Counted from the stretch's first letter, positions 26,101 through 33,832 are shown. The stretch is DNA of 64,000 bases from G963662655 sp963665015 (GCA_963665015.2 CAXXSY010000004.1:248001-312000), one strand, 5' to 3'. The notes: generated by a model from the sequence alone, not told the origin. Made by a program: numbers and translations.

Positions 26101-28153
26101 TTCCCACGTTTGCGACGGAAAGTTGCTGCGAGACGACCTCCCCGACGAAATTGTTACCGAAATCGAACGCCGTCGCGCTCAGGTACAGTTGCGGGAATGA
26201 CGGTACGCTCTGACGTGTCAGGATCATCTGCTGCGGGGTCGGGACGGCTGTCAGTCCGCCGTATGTCGCCTGATCGGTGTCGGCATCGACGTCGATTGCG
26301 CCAACGTAGTTCGTGAAATTCCCGGACCCCTTCGCAGGTCTTCCGTTGGAGCGGATGTTGTCCATATCCCATTCGTCTTCCTGCGTAAGGTCTTCGGAAA
26401 GTGTGTAGGTGATATCGCAGGTCATCTGGTCGCTGCCGAATGTCTGGATCACCCATGTCTGATCGTCGAACACCGTGTACTGCCCGGTCGGCGGATTGAG
26501 CGGTGCGCTGTTCAGGCGAGTAACGCTGAAGACCTGCCCATTACCACTGGAGACGTTCAGCGAGACGCCAGTTGTGGAGCCGGAAACGACGCCGCTTCCG
26601 GTGGGAACTGTCAGACATTCCGCCACGCCGGTTCCAAATGCGAAATCGGTGGCTATGCGTTGTGACGCATCGTAGTTGTACATCTCGATGTAATTGCCGT
26701 CGATGGCGTTGTAGATGAACTTGCTTTCGGTCTCGTCACAACGCCAGTATGCCAGGAGGTCCGTCTGCGGCAGTTCGAGCTGAAGATGCTTGTTGTTGCG
26801 AATCTGCTCGGTGGTACGTTCGCTGTTCCAGAACCGGATCTCATCCATTGCTCCGTTGAACCGGTAGGCGAAATCGGCTCGAATGCCCATGTGGGTTTGC
26901 GACAGCGTGGTTGGAATCGGCGTATTGAGGGAGTTGTAGCCGTTGTTGGTGACATTCATCTCCGCGCCGTTGATGTAGATTCTGCCGGTCCCCGAATTCG
27001 AATTATAGACGCAGGCGAGATGCGTCCAGCTTCCGGGGCTGATCGCATTGTCGTCCGTATCAAGATAGACGCCCGTGGTGGGAATGAAGCGCAGACTGTT
27101 GTGCGTCATGTTCAGATGGATTTCGAGCTTCTCATTACCGGAACTGGTAAGAAACTGGATCGTGTTGCTGCCATCGACCCGGAACCATGTTTCGATGGTT
27201 ACAGCGCTGTTGGCGCTCAATGACAATGGCATAAAAGACTTACCCCAATCGAGCGTTCCATCGAAACCGATCACATTGGCCCCTGTCCCCGGATATACGC
27301 TGGACGCGGAGATCGTGATGTTCGTTGTGGGATTATTGGGATCGTTCGAGGTCAAGAGGTGGGGATCGCCGGTATAGGCTGTCGCTTCGATCGGATGGAA
27401 ATAGATGTCGATCTCTTTTAACATGCCCGATTCCAGTGTGCCGGTGTAGGTGGCGTAAACCAATCCGTCGATCTCCATATAGAAATACGTTGGAGCGGTG
27501 AACGAGTATTCCAGAGAAAGACTTCCGGTATTGGTCACGGTAAAAGAATCGATGGCATAATCGCCGACGAAGATCGTGCCGAAATCGAGTGATGTCGTGT
27601 TCAGACTCAGTTCGGGTGCTCCAGCGGAAACCTGGAAATCATCGATGCCGAATTCGAGCAATGCACCGGTGTTGTTCATCATGTAGCACAGGAAGCCGAT
27701 GTATATCTGCGATTGCGCTTCCGGAAAGAAGACGTGCTGCTGCTGATGCCACGTATCTACCACTTCGGACATTTCCTCGGTGATGGCACTCCAGTTGCTG
27801 CCATCGTACGAATACTGCGGCTGAAACATGCCCAAATCAGCCGTATCCAGATCGATATCCTGATACAGCATATAATCGATGACCAGTGGCGCGCCGTTCA
27901 GACCCGAGATATTGATTGCCGGCGTCGATACGACCACCATGTCTATCGAACTCGGGGTGCTGTTGGCGATGTGAAGCTTGTAGCTGCTGTTATAGCCGGG
28001 CGAATTGACGGCCCAGGCGGATCCGGTCATCGAAAAGTTCGACCAGCCTGAAGGAAGGACTCCGCCTTCGAAGTTTTCCTGTAAAATCGGGTAATCAGCC
28101 ATCAACGAAAGGCTGAAGAGAAGTAGTCCAAGAAGTAGTAATACGTTTTTCAT
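23147..28153 (-). CDS. Giant secreted LamG / Hydin-like surface protein (cassette B)
   Basis: The 1668-aa product has a signal peptide (residues 1-19). An N-terminal jelly-roll region (about 25-180, NFEGGVLPSGW to GIDDFQV) comes first. Then an ASPM/SPD2/Hydin-like Ig domain (DFGTIFVGDYAIDSFTVTNTG) and a LamG domain alternate three times. The LamG domains lie at about 293-450, 768-930 and 1244-1410, each ending with GxxDEIRxW and LLAYWRC-type text. A short FN3 domain ends the protein (about 1590-1668). It lacks a type IX sorting domain, like its cassette A counterpart. CAGGAGGAACG precedes the ATG. It starts 19 bp after the small receiver-like gene, so both share the sigma54 promoter at 28575. 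Glycan or cell-surface binding is inferred. Confidence 0.88.
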   Translation of the reverse strand: MKNVLLLLGLLLFSLSLMADYPILQENFEGGVLPSGWSNFSMTGSAWAVNSPGYNSSYKLHIANSTPSSIDMVVVSTPAINISGLNGAPLVIDYMLYQDIDLDTADLGMFQPQYSYDGSNWSAITEEMSEVVDTWHQQQHVFFPEAQSQIYIGFLCYMMNNTGALLEFGIDDFQVSAGAPELSLNTTSLDFGTIFVGDYAIDSFTVTNTGSLSLEYSFTAPTYFYMEIDGLVYATYTGTLESGMLKEIDIYFHPIEATAYTGDPHLLTSNDPNNPTTNITISASSVYPGTGANVIGFDGTLDWGKSFMPLSLSANSAVTIETWFRVDGSNTIQFLTSSGNEKLEIHLNMTHNSLRFIPTTGVYLDTDDNAISPGSWTHLACVYNSNSGTGRIYINGAEMNVTNNGYNSLNTPIPTTLSQTHMGIRADFAYRFNGAMDEIRFWNSERTTEQIRNNKHLQLELPQTDLLAYWRCDETESKFIYNAIDGNYIEMYNYDASQRIATDFAFGTGVAECLTVPTGSGVVSGSTTGVSLNVSSGNGQVFSVTRLNSAPLNPPTGQYTVFDDQTWVIQTFGSDQMTCDITYTLSEDLTQEDEWDMDNIRSNGRPAKGSGNFTNYVGAIDVDADTDQATYGGLTAVPTPQQMILTRQSVPSFPQLYLSATAFDFGNNFVGEVVSQQLSVANVGNEPLTYEFSVTTPFYLDIDGSHVQTCSGTLPNNGDTDNINVVFAPAETCAWTGETFSFSSNDPGVPSVNMSFTASAVMPATGVKSVQFNGTNDYAETFQPIALPANSAMTLEMWFNAYSGGESIQFLTSSSMEVLEAHLNLNDHSLTFIPTLGVYLKTPENSFTPNTWTHLAFVYDPANSYVKLYINGVDTPFTQSGYNPISTPIQTPLGNTRFGKRSDNTFPFFGALDEIRIWTSARSEDDIRNNKHMTLSLPRPDMLAYWRCNETEGSALLEEVNRRHAQLQYYNAGARINTGFAIGDGFSVIYTAPVGGGTLDCVSSSVFFDFTVSDGQDIVITYLYGSPINPPTGCHTVFNDNTRIIQTFGSTDMAGEITFAAFGDMTTDDQILHDNIRLNGRNANSVDNFNNLTGATEVNPGTDRATFPLTSALPNSQQFIITRQNDTIYPVIDLNTHTLDFGMAFIGSNSDAWLQITNTGDANLDWTINSEAPITITDGAGNDVFEYSASCTPGFTYGVLLKFHPTELGSQSGSFEIISNDPTQGAQTVEWSGTGTNLENGEYAMHFSGVNQYINVPAESDFCGPAYTIETWFMRPEFTTMPQFLCGRGTELFEIHLSGNSIRFIPARSVYLDSPTNVFVDGEWTHIACTYDPYNGTAAMYINGNEVPLINHGTNPLTTFPPYSDFPFVIGCRSYQQYFFNGCLDEFRVWNCVRTADEIRLGMHEQPASDTQDLKNYWRFNHGEGDTVYNLAGQYNGTIYGATWDDSPLILGEDITYMYQAPTEAGTLDCPEVDMSFEFATVTSGSFYITLCPGPEYRNQRYDSVFDNPTRIIHYYGNTTPEVTMTVGIVGFFTDMDEYDPTNIRLVTRTDGNFGEYALGQGANHVDFEAGEAVYVNPLDGVNGTQFYLVREGEPELGKPREVRLTVAEGIVEIIWDAVPGATWYRVETSSSPDGEFVIAPNGETTETEWSIPVTEGEAFYRITTISD

Positions 28154-28172
28154 CGTTCCTCCTGATTAATTA

Positions 28173-28544
28173 TCATTGTTGGATTTGTCTTTGTTGAATG
28201 GTCTGGTACCTTCTCTCCTCGTGAAATTCGAGAAAGGTCACAAGCGTTTCGAAATCCGGCACCCAGGTCACCGTATCGCTCTCGAGCAATTCCTTGATCC
28301 GTTGAATATCCCCGTCGCACACGATATGCGTTGATGTCGGAGAATGTTTGATGACTTCACGGAAAATGGGTAGATCCTCATCATTATGGCAGACCAGAAC
28401 GATAAGCCGAAACACGTAGCGCTGCACGAGATGAAGTGCTTCCGTCGCTGAACCCGCGAGAAAGACGGAACCATCGACGATTTTTTGCACGTGTTCGAGA
28501 AGCTCCGAAGAAATATCGTTCGAGCCGATCAGTAGTATGTTCAT
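28173..28544 (-). CDS. Small pseudo-receiver-like protein of cassette B
   Basis: The 123-aa protein begins MNILLIGSNDISS and shows the five-strand rhythm of a receiver (MNILLIG, GSVFLAG, FRLIVLVCHNDED, STHIVCDG, VTWVPDF). It lacks the acidic pair at the end of strand 1, an Asp at the end of strand 3 and the conserved Lys of strand 5. It is therefore probably a non-phosphorylated pseudo-receiver. ATG 28544 is preferred because GGAGCGGAT precedes it and because an upstream ATG (28571) would lie at or before the transcription start. Its position between a sigma54 promoter and the LamG gene parallels 16484-16810. Confidence 0.75.
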   Translation of the reverse strand: MNILLIGSNDISSELLEHVQKIVDGSVFLAGSATEALHLVQRYVFRLIVLVCHNDEDLPIFREVIKHSPTSTHIVCDGDIQRIKELLESDTVTWVPDFETLVTFLEFHEERRYQTIQQRQIQQ

Positions 28545-28574
28545 ATCCGCTCCATGCTTTTTCTTTCTCATATA

Positions 28575-28590
28575 TACAATTCGCGTGCCA
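28575..28590 (-). promoter_or_regulatory. Sigma54 (-24/-12) promoter of cassette B
   Basis: Read on the minus strand this is TGGCACGCGAATTGTA, a perfect TGGCAC -24 element and a TTGTA -12 element (consensus TTGCA) at the correct spacing. Predicted initiation is near 28565, about 20 nt before ATG 28544. It lies downstream of the sigma54 activator gene ending at 28785. Confidence 0.78.
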
Positions 28591-28672
28591 TTTGTGTAAT
28601 GTGCTGTGGCGTAGTTGGTTATGAAACAATGGCTGTCGTCGTCGATTCTGCAGTGCTGAAAAGATGCGAAAA

Positions 28673-28692
28673 ACCTGACGAAAATGTCAGGT
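28673..28692. promoter_or_regulatory. Inverted repeat B1: candidate activator site (or terminator of activator gene)
   Basis: ACCTGAC-N6-GTCAGGT is a perfect 7-bp palindrome centred about 106 bp upstream of the sigma54 -12 box. In the minus sense it is followed by five T residues, so it could instead terminate the activator transcript. A sister copy with identical spacing (B2) and the shared TGACATTTTCG core with site A3 favour a binding site. Confidence 0.55.
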
Positions 28693-28770
28693 CATGAAAG
28701 CAAAGATATCCGTAAAGTTCTTATTTACAGTGCTTAAGGATGATATGGATCAAAATAGCAAAATCGTCAC

Positions 28771-28790
28771 ACCCGACGAAATCGTCAGGT
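28771..28790. promoter_or_regulatory. Inverted repeat B2: candidate activator site overlapping the activator stop codon
   Basis: ACCCGAC-N6-GTCAGGT differs from B1 at one arm position. It is centred about 204 bp upstream of the -12 box and covers the stop codon (28785-28787) of the activator gene. The two sites are 98 bp apart. Confidence 0.55.
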
Positions 28791-31043
28791 TGCCTTGAAG
28801 CGCGTCGGGATACCGTACTTGATCAGCCTGCGTTCCACCGATTTCGCAGTGATGCCCAGCAGGCGCGCGGCCGCGGACTGGTTTCCGCCCGACAAATCCA
28901 GCGCTTTTCGAACTGCCTGCTCCTCGAGATCGGCGAGGTTCAGCGTTTCGATCGTGCTCCTCGATTTTGCCAGGGGAGCCCCGTGAATCTGGATGTGTTC
29001 CGCTTGCAGCGTGGAGCTTTCGCAGAGGATGACCGATTTCTCCGCCATGTTCTTGAGCTCGCGGATGTTGCCGGGGAAGGAGTATTCCATCAGGGTCTCG
29101 ATCACCTTCGGGTCGATGCGGCGGATGGTCTTGTTCATGGCCTTCGAGAAGACGGATATATAGTGCTCGAACAGGATGGGGATATCGTTTTTCCTGTTAC
29201 GAAGGGGCGGGATATGAATCACGAACGCCGCCAGCCGGTGGTAGAGATCCTCCCTGAACGTCCCTTCGTTGACGAGTTCGGTAAGGTTCTGGTTGGTGGC
29301 GGAGATGATTCGGACGTTGACCGATATCTGGTTGCGAGCGCCGACGCGGATGATATTGCGTTCTTCCAGCACGCGCAGCAGCTTGATCTGTTGATCGATG
29401 GGCATGGTTCCGATCTCGTCCAGGAAAAGGGTTCCGCCGTTCGCGACTTCGAACCAGCCCGGTTTCGCGGTAAGCGCTCCGGTAAAGGCTCCCTTCTCGT
29501 AGCCGAATATCTCGCTCTCGAAGAGCGTGGATGATATGGCGGAAGAATTCACGCCGTGAAAGAAGTGCTTCGATCGCCTGCTGGCGTCGTGGATGGCGCG
29601 TGCCACCAGTTCCTTGCCGGTGCCGCTCTCGCCGATGATCAGGACGGTGGTGTTGTCGGTCTGGGCGACCTTCCCGACCATGTTCAGTACTGCTTGAATC
29701 TCGTCGCTACCGCCGATGATTTTCCTGCCGGCGATTTCGATAAAGCGCTCGTGGATGAAATCGAGAGAGCGCTCGCTCATGCGCAGCTTATTCAGTGTAT
29801 CTTCGATGCAGGCTTTCTGCTCGGCGATCTGGCGATTCTTCTCGATCAGTTCGACATTCTTCAGCCGGTAAATCTCGGCTTCCTTTTTCTGCGTCTCGAA
29901 ATCGAATCGCGTCTGAACCTCCGCCAGCTTGGCGGTTCGCTCTTCCTTGTATATCTCGAGGCTGATCCTGTGCGCTTCCCCCTGATACCGGTAGGCGTCC
30001 TTGAAGTTGCCCTGCGCTGCAAGGCACTTCGACATCACCTCGTTCATACCGTGAAGCAATTCCTTGCGCTGGATATCGGTCTCCGTGGCAAGAGCGCAGT
30101 ATCGCATCGCTTCGTCGAAGTCCTCTTCTTCCAGATAAGAATACGCCAGCGAGAGCAGTGACGATGCGACCATCCCGGGATCCTGGAGCCCCTTTCGTAT
30201 CTCCAGTGCCCGGTTCAGGTACGATCTCGCAGTCTCGAACTCGCCCTTCTTCCGATAGACCAGTCCGAGCGTGTGCAGCGTTGTGTGAATGTAACCGGGA
30301 CGGTTAAGCTTCTCCTTGATTTCGAGGGATTCTTCCAGAAGCGGGATTGCTTCGTCCAGATTCCCGGCGTCTTTGTGAAGCATTCCCATCGTGTTGAGCG
30401 CCTTCGATAGCTGAAGCTCCATCCCCTCATCGCGATAGAAAGCAACGGCTTTTTCGGCGAACTCGAGCGAGTTTTCGATTTCGCCCAACCGGCAGTATAT
30501 CTCGCTGATGTTGAGCCAGCAGCTCGCCACACCGGACAGAATTTCGGCTTCCTGGCGTATCTTCAGTGATTTGAAGCAGTATTCGAGCGCGCTGTCGAAT
30601 TCGCAGAGCTTCGCGTAGCTGTTGCCGAGATTGTTGTAAAGCACCCCCAGGACATACGGTTTCAGGCTTTCTTCCCTACCCTCCAGGGCATACTGCTGCC
30701 AGTAAACCGCCCGATGAAACTCGTTCAACTCACGGTACAGATTCCCAAGATCATTGCACACGAACAGCAATTCGCCGATCATCTCTTTTTCCGCGAAATA
30801 CGGAACCGTGTGCTCGAGATACGGGATCGCCTCGCGGTGCCTGTTCTCACAATAGAGGATCGCACCCTTCACAACTTCGACAAACTCGACGGGGCACTGC
30901 CGCTTCGCCAGAAAACCTTCAAGAAGCGCCAGAACTTCATGCGCCTTGTCCAATTCCTTGTAGTTCGCGAATTCGGTTCCCGCAGCGATCAATTCGTAGG
31001 GCGTCATCTCAAGGATGCTTTTCGTTTGCTCATTCCCGGACAT
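28785..31043 (-). CDS. TPR-domain sigma54 enhancer-binding activator (cassette B)
   Basis: The 752-aa cytosolic regulator has tetratricopeptide repeats over about residues 1-370 (for example ARSYLNRALEIRK) and a coiled-coil linker (about 375-450). The sigma54 AAA+ domain has Walker A GESGTGKE (about 470), canonical GAFTGA (about 517), Walker B GGTLFLDEIG and LAAFVIHIPPLRNRKNDIP. A C-terminal Fis-type helix-turn-helix follows (AAARLLGITAKSVERRLI). GGAGGAACTGA directly precedes the ATG. It has no receiver domain. It is a paralogue of 13834-16053; in both, the gene is followed by paired upstream sites and a sigma54 promoter, so cis-acting control of the next operon is likely. Confidence 0.92.
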   Translation of the reverse strand: MSGNEQTKSILEMTPYELIAAGTEFANYKELDKAHEVLALLEGFLAKRQCPVEFVEVVKGAILYCENRHREAIPYLEHTVPYFAEKEMIGELLFVCNDLGNLYRELNEFHRAVYWQQYALEGREESLKPYVLGVLYNNLGNSYAKLCEFDSALEYCFKSLKIRQEAEILSGVASCWLNISEIYCRLGEIENSLEFAEKAVAFYRDEGMELQLSKALNTMGMLHKDAGNLDEAIPLLEESLEIKEKLNRPGYIHTTLHTLGLVYRKKGEFETARSYLNRALEIRKGLQDPGMVASSLLSLAYSYLEEEDFDEAMRYCALATETDIQRKELLHGMNEVMSKCLAAQGNFKDAYRYQGEAHRISLEIYKEERTAKLAEVQTRFDFETQKKEAEIYRLKNVELIEKNRQIAEQKACIEDTLNKLRMSERSLDFIHERFIEIAGRKIIGGSDEIQAVLNMVGKVAQTDNTTVLIIGESGTGKELVARAIHDASRRSKHFFHGVNSSAISSTLFESEIFGYEKGAFTGALTAKPGWFEVANGGTLFLDEIGTMPIDQQIKLLRVLEERNIIRVGARNQISVNVRIISATNQNLTELVNEGTFREDLYHRLAAFVIHIPPLRNRKNDIPILFEHYISVFSKAMNKTIRRIDPKVIETLMEYSFPGNIRELKNMAEKSVILCESSTLQAEHIQIHGAPLAKSRSTIETLNLADLEEQAVRKALDLSGGNQSAAARLLGITAKSVERRLIKYGIPTRFKAT

Positions 31044-31241
31044 TCAGTTCCTCCACCACAAATGAAGAAAAAAAATACGCGGGTGCAATTCGACCGTCAA
31101 GATAAATCGGACGCCGCTGCCTGTTTCGCGCCTTCATGATTCCGGCAAGAAGTGGGTGGCGATTGTTTGAAAAAGCTGGACATCGAGAAAATGGGATCGT
31201 TAACTGACATTGATAGGATGTGAAAAGATAAGGATAATTCT

Positions 31242-31562
31242 ATGATACTGGATGAAAAGCTGACACGAGAAATCGTTCGAAGGGTGTTAGATGTGGCGCA
31301 TCCGGACCGGATCATTCTTTTCGGTTCGGCTGCGACCGGCGAGATGACAGAAGATAGCGATATCGACCTGTTAATTCTGCTTTCGGAACATGAGGACTGG
31401 AAACATCTCAAGTCCGCGATCCGTAAAGTGCTGTCCGATATCGATTTCTCCTTCGACGTGATTCTGCGAACGCCGCAGCGATTCGATGAGTACCGCGACA
31501 TTATCGGAGGGGTGGAATATCCGGCATATAAATACGGGAAGGTGCTTTATGACGCGAGATGA
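31242..31562 (+). CDS. MNT-type nucleotidyltransferase of a HEPN/MNT pair
   Basis: The 106-aa protein belongs to the minimal nucleotidyltransferase (pol beta superfamily) group. It shows the GS-x10-DxD motif: Gly28-Ser29 (ILFGSAATGEM) and Asp40/Asp42 (EDSDIDLLI). It overlaps the HEPN gene by 14 bp. In such pairs MNT proteins commonly act as antitoxins, in some systems by AMPylating the HEPN partner. AAGGAT serves as the binding site ahead of ATG 31242. It starts about 200 bp from the divergent activator gene. Confidence 0.9.
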   Translation: MILDEKLTREIVRRVLDVAHPDRIILFGSAATGEMTEDSDIDLLILLSEHEDWKHLKSAIRKVLSDIDFSFDVILRTPQRFDEYRDIIGGVEYPAYKYGKVLYDAR

Positions 31563-31950
31563 AAGAATCGGTAAACTCGTGAGTGAATGGCAGGAAAAGG
31601 GGGAAAAGGATTATCGAACATCCCTCTATCTGCTGAAAGGCGGAGAATCTTTCTTCGAGAATGCTGGATTCCATGCCCAACAAGCCTGCGAGAAATTTCT
31701 GAAAGCTTTGCTGACCGCGCATCAAATAGAATTTCCCAAGACCCACGACCTCGAAAGGTTGCTTCAGTTATTGCGACCCGTCGAACCGAATTTCGTTTCC
31801 TCTCTCGGTGATCTGGACTGGCTGACCACATTCGGTGTCGAACAGCGCTATCCGGGACCTCTGCCAGCCCCAACCGAAACCGAAATACTTCAAGCCGTCG
31901 AGATAATGAAAAACATTCGTGAGCGTGTCACAAATATCATATCTGCTTGA
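31549..31950 (+). CDS. HEPN-domain protein, partner of MNT nucleotidyltransferase
   Basis: The 133-aa helical protein matches the HEPN family (PF05168-like) in FHAQQACEKFLKALL and KTHDLERLLQLL. HEPN proteins are often RNases in toxin-antitoxin or defence settings. The RxxxxH catalytic motif of the toxic HepT group is not obvious here, so enzymatic activity is uncertain. The start at 31549 lies inside the MNT gene, giving tight coupling. Other possible roles are nucleotide or substrate binding for the MNT protein. Confidence 0.85.
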   Translation: MTRDERIGKLVSEWQEKGEKDYRTSLYLLKGGESFFENAGFHAQQACEKFLKALLTAHQIEFPKTHDLERLLQLLRPVEPNFVSSLGDLDWLTTFGVEQRYPGPLPAPTETEILQAVEIMKNIRERVTNIISA

Positions 31951-31959
31951 ATCTAAAGA

Positions 31960-31999
31960 ATATAAAACAACGGTGGGATTGGCGAACCCGATCCCACCG
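31960..31999 (-). terminator. Rho-independent terminator of the lysine/citrate-lyase operon
   Basis: CGGTGGGAT (31971-31979) pairs with ATCCCACCG (31991-31999). In the minus sense the stem is followed by TTGTTTTATATTC. It is placed 12 bp after the stop of the last operon gene. Confidence 0.75.
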
Positions 32000-32010
32000 C
32001 GTATGTATCT

Positions 32011-33780
32011 CTACTTGTTCTTGATCCAGTTTACCAGACCCTTCATCCGGATGATGTCCATCAGTTTTCCGGGCAGCGGCGCGAAGTTGAACTCCTTGTC
32101 CGCGACGGTGATCGATCCCTTTTCGAAATCGATATCGACCTTGTCTCCCGGCTTGTAGGCATCGACGGCCTCGGGTAGTACGATGATGGGAAGACCCTGG
32201 TTGATGGCCGAGCGGAAAAAGATGCGCGCCACCGACTTGACGATGACCGCTTTCACGCCCGCGTAGGCGAGTCCGACAGACGGATGCTCGCGCGAGGAAC
32301 CGCAACCGAAGTTATCACCTGCGAGGATGATGTCGCCTTGCTTCACGCGTTCGGCGAAATTGTCGTCGAAGCCCTTGAACAGGTGCTGCGCGACCTTGTC
32401 CGGTTCGGAACTGTTGATGTTGTAGGTGAGATTTCCGGCGAACATCTGGTCAGTGTTGAGGTTATCGACGTCGGTGTAATTCCAGGCGCCGTCGATGCGG
32501 CGATTGTCGTCGTCGGAAACCACGGCCGTGGCGCTTTGCTTTTGCTCGTAGGCGTACTTCTCGGTTCCCGCGACGGCGCGCGGATCGGTGATCTTGCCGT
32601 TCAGCGCGGAGACAGCCACGGTCACGGGCGAGCCGAGGTAGATGCTGGCGGCCTTGTTGCCCATGCGTCCGAGGAAGTTGCGGTTGGCGGTGGAGATCAC
32701 GTTGATACCGTCGGCGGGGATACCCTGTCCGGTGCCCAGGCAGGGGCCGCACGAGGGCGAGAGGATGTTAGCGCCGGCGTTGATGAGCGTCTCGATGGTG
32801 CCGTCCTTCATCGCATCGAGGTAGATCGCCTTGGATGCCGGAATGACCAGCAGTTGTACGCTTTTCGGGATTTTTTTACCCTTGATTACTGCCGCGGCAG
32901 CCTGAAGATCGTCCAGACGACCGTTGGTACAGGTTCCGACCAATGCCTGCTGGATCGGTGTCCCAGCCACTTCCGCGATGCCTTTCACGTTATCCACGTG
33001 GTGCGGACACGCCAGAACGGGGAACACCTTCGCCAAATCGATCTCGACCTCGCGGAAATAGTCGGCGTTCTCGTCCGCCCAGACGCCTTCGACCTTCTCG
33101 CCGAGGAATTTCTCGAGCACTTCGTCGGCCGGGAATACGGCGTTCTTGGCACCCATCTCGGAAGCGAGGTTGGAGAGAGTCATGCGCTCGGATATGGAGA
33201 GCGTCTTCACGCCCTCGCCGTGGTATTCGATGGACATGTAGTCGGCGCCGCTGGAACCGTACATGCCGATGATCCACAGCGCCAGGTCCTTGGCGGTGAC
33301 GTTCTCGGGAAGCCGGTTGTGCAGCGTGATCTTGATCGATTCGGGCACACGGAACCAGGTTTCGCCCTGCTTCCAGATACCGGCGGTTTCGGTGCGGTCG
33401 ATTCCGGCTGCGAGCGCGTTGAACGCGCCGGCGGTCGATGTGTGGCTATCGCTGCCCACAACGATGTTGCCCGGGCGCGCGTAGTAGCTCATGATCTGGT
33501 GGCAGATGCCGTCGCCGACGTCGTGGAAGCGCTCGATTCCCTCTTCTGCGACAAAATCGCGGATGCGCTGGTAGTCGTTGGCGAGCTTGCTGTTGGTGGG
33601 CGGCGCGTTGTGATCGAGCACGATCAGGGGCTGTTTCGGGTCCGCGACGTGCTCTCCGCCCATCTTGCGGAAGGTCTTTTCGATGCTGGCCGTGTTATCG
33701 TGGGAGAGCACGATGTGCGGCTTCTTGAAGACGATTGCGCCTTTCTTCGCGCCGAGTATTTTCTCGATGAATGTTGCCAT
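32011..33780 (-). CDS. Fused aconitase-superfamily dehydratase (homoaconitase/isopropylmalate-isomerase type), canonical small domain
   Basis: The 589-aa protein joins the large (LeuC-type) and small (LeuD-type) parts in one chain. [4Fe-4S] ligands are Cys in GTCTNGR and in SPSCGPCLG. The substrate-binding loop of the small domain is the standard NFGCGSSREHP near residue 500. SDSHTSTAGAFNALAAG is also typical. Reaction: stereospecific dehydration/hydration of a hydroxy-tricarboxylate or related acid in the cytoplasm. With saccharopine enzymes and a (homo)isocitrate-type dehydrogenase in the same operon, homocitrate/homoisocitrate interconversion is plausible; citrate/isocitrate or isopropylmalate are alternatives. 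AAAGGAGAAATC precedes the ATG. Last gene of the operon. Confidence 0.88.
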   Translation of the reverse strand: MATFIEKILGAKKGAIVFKKPHIVLSHDNTASIEKTFRKMGGEHVADPKQPLIVLDHNAPPTNSKLANDYQRIRDFVAEEGIERFHDVGDGICHQIMSYYARPGNIVVGSDSHTSTAGAFNALAAGIDRTETAGIWKQGETWFRVPESIKITLHNRLPENVTAKDLALWIIGMYGSSGADYMSIEYHGEGVKTLSISERMTLSNLASEMGAKNAVFPADEVLEKFLGEKVEGVWADENADYFREVEIDLAKVFPVLACPHHVDNVKGIAEVAGTPIQQALVGTCTNGRLDDLQAAAAVIKGKKIPKSVQLLVIPASKAIYLDAMKDGTIETLINAGANILSPSCGPCLGTGQGIPADGINVISTANRNFLGRMGNKAASIYLGSPVTVAVSALNGKITDPRAVAGTEKYAYEQKQSATAVVSDDDNRRIDGAWNYTDVDNLNTDQMFAGNLTYNINSSEPDKVAQHLFKGFDDNFAERVKQGDIILAGDNFGCGSSREHPSVGLAYAGVKAVIVKSVARIFFRSAINQGLPIIVLPEAVDAYKPGDKVDIDFEKGSITVADKEFNFAPLPGKLMDIIRMKGLVNWIKNK

Positions 33781-33832
33781 GATTTCTCCTTTTTCGGCTT
33801 TGACGAAGTCAAAACGAAAACATGAACGTTGT

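Noticed and set aside
31212..31240. TTGATA-N17-GATAAT upstream of the MNT gene
   Set aside because: It would place the -10 box against the start codon and inside the AAGGAT binding site, leaving no leader. It is more likely chance, although a leaderless transcript cannot be excluded.
32284..33825. A 513-codon plus-strand frame opposite the last dehydratase
   Set aside because: Antisense to Fe-S dehydratase motifs; no start signals and no known protein character.
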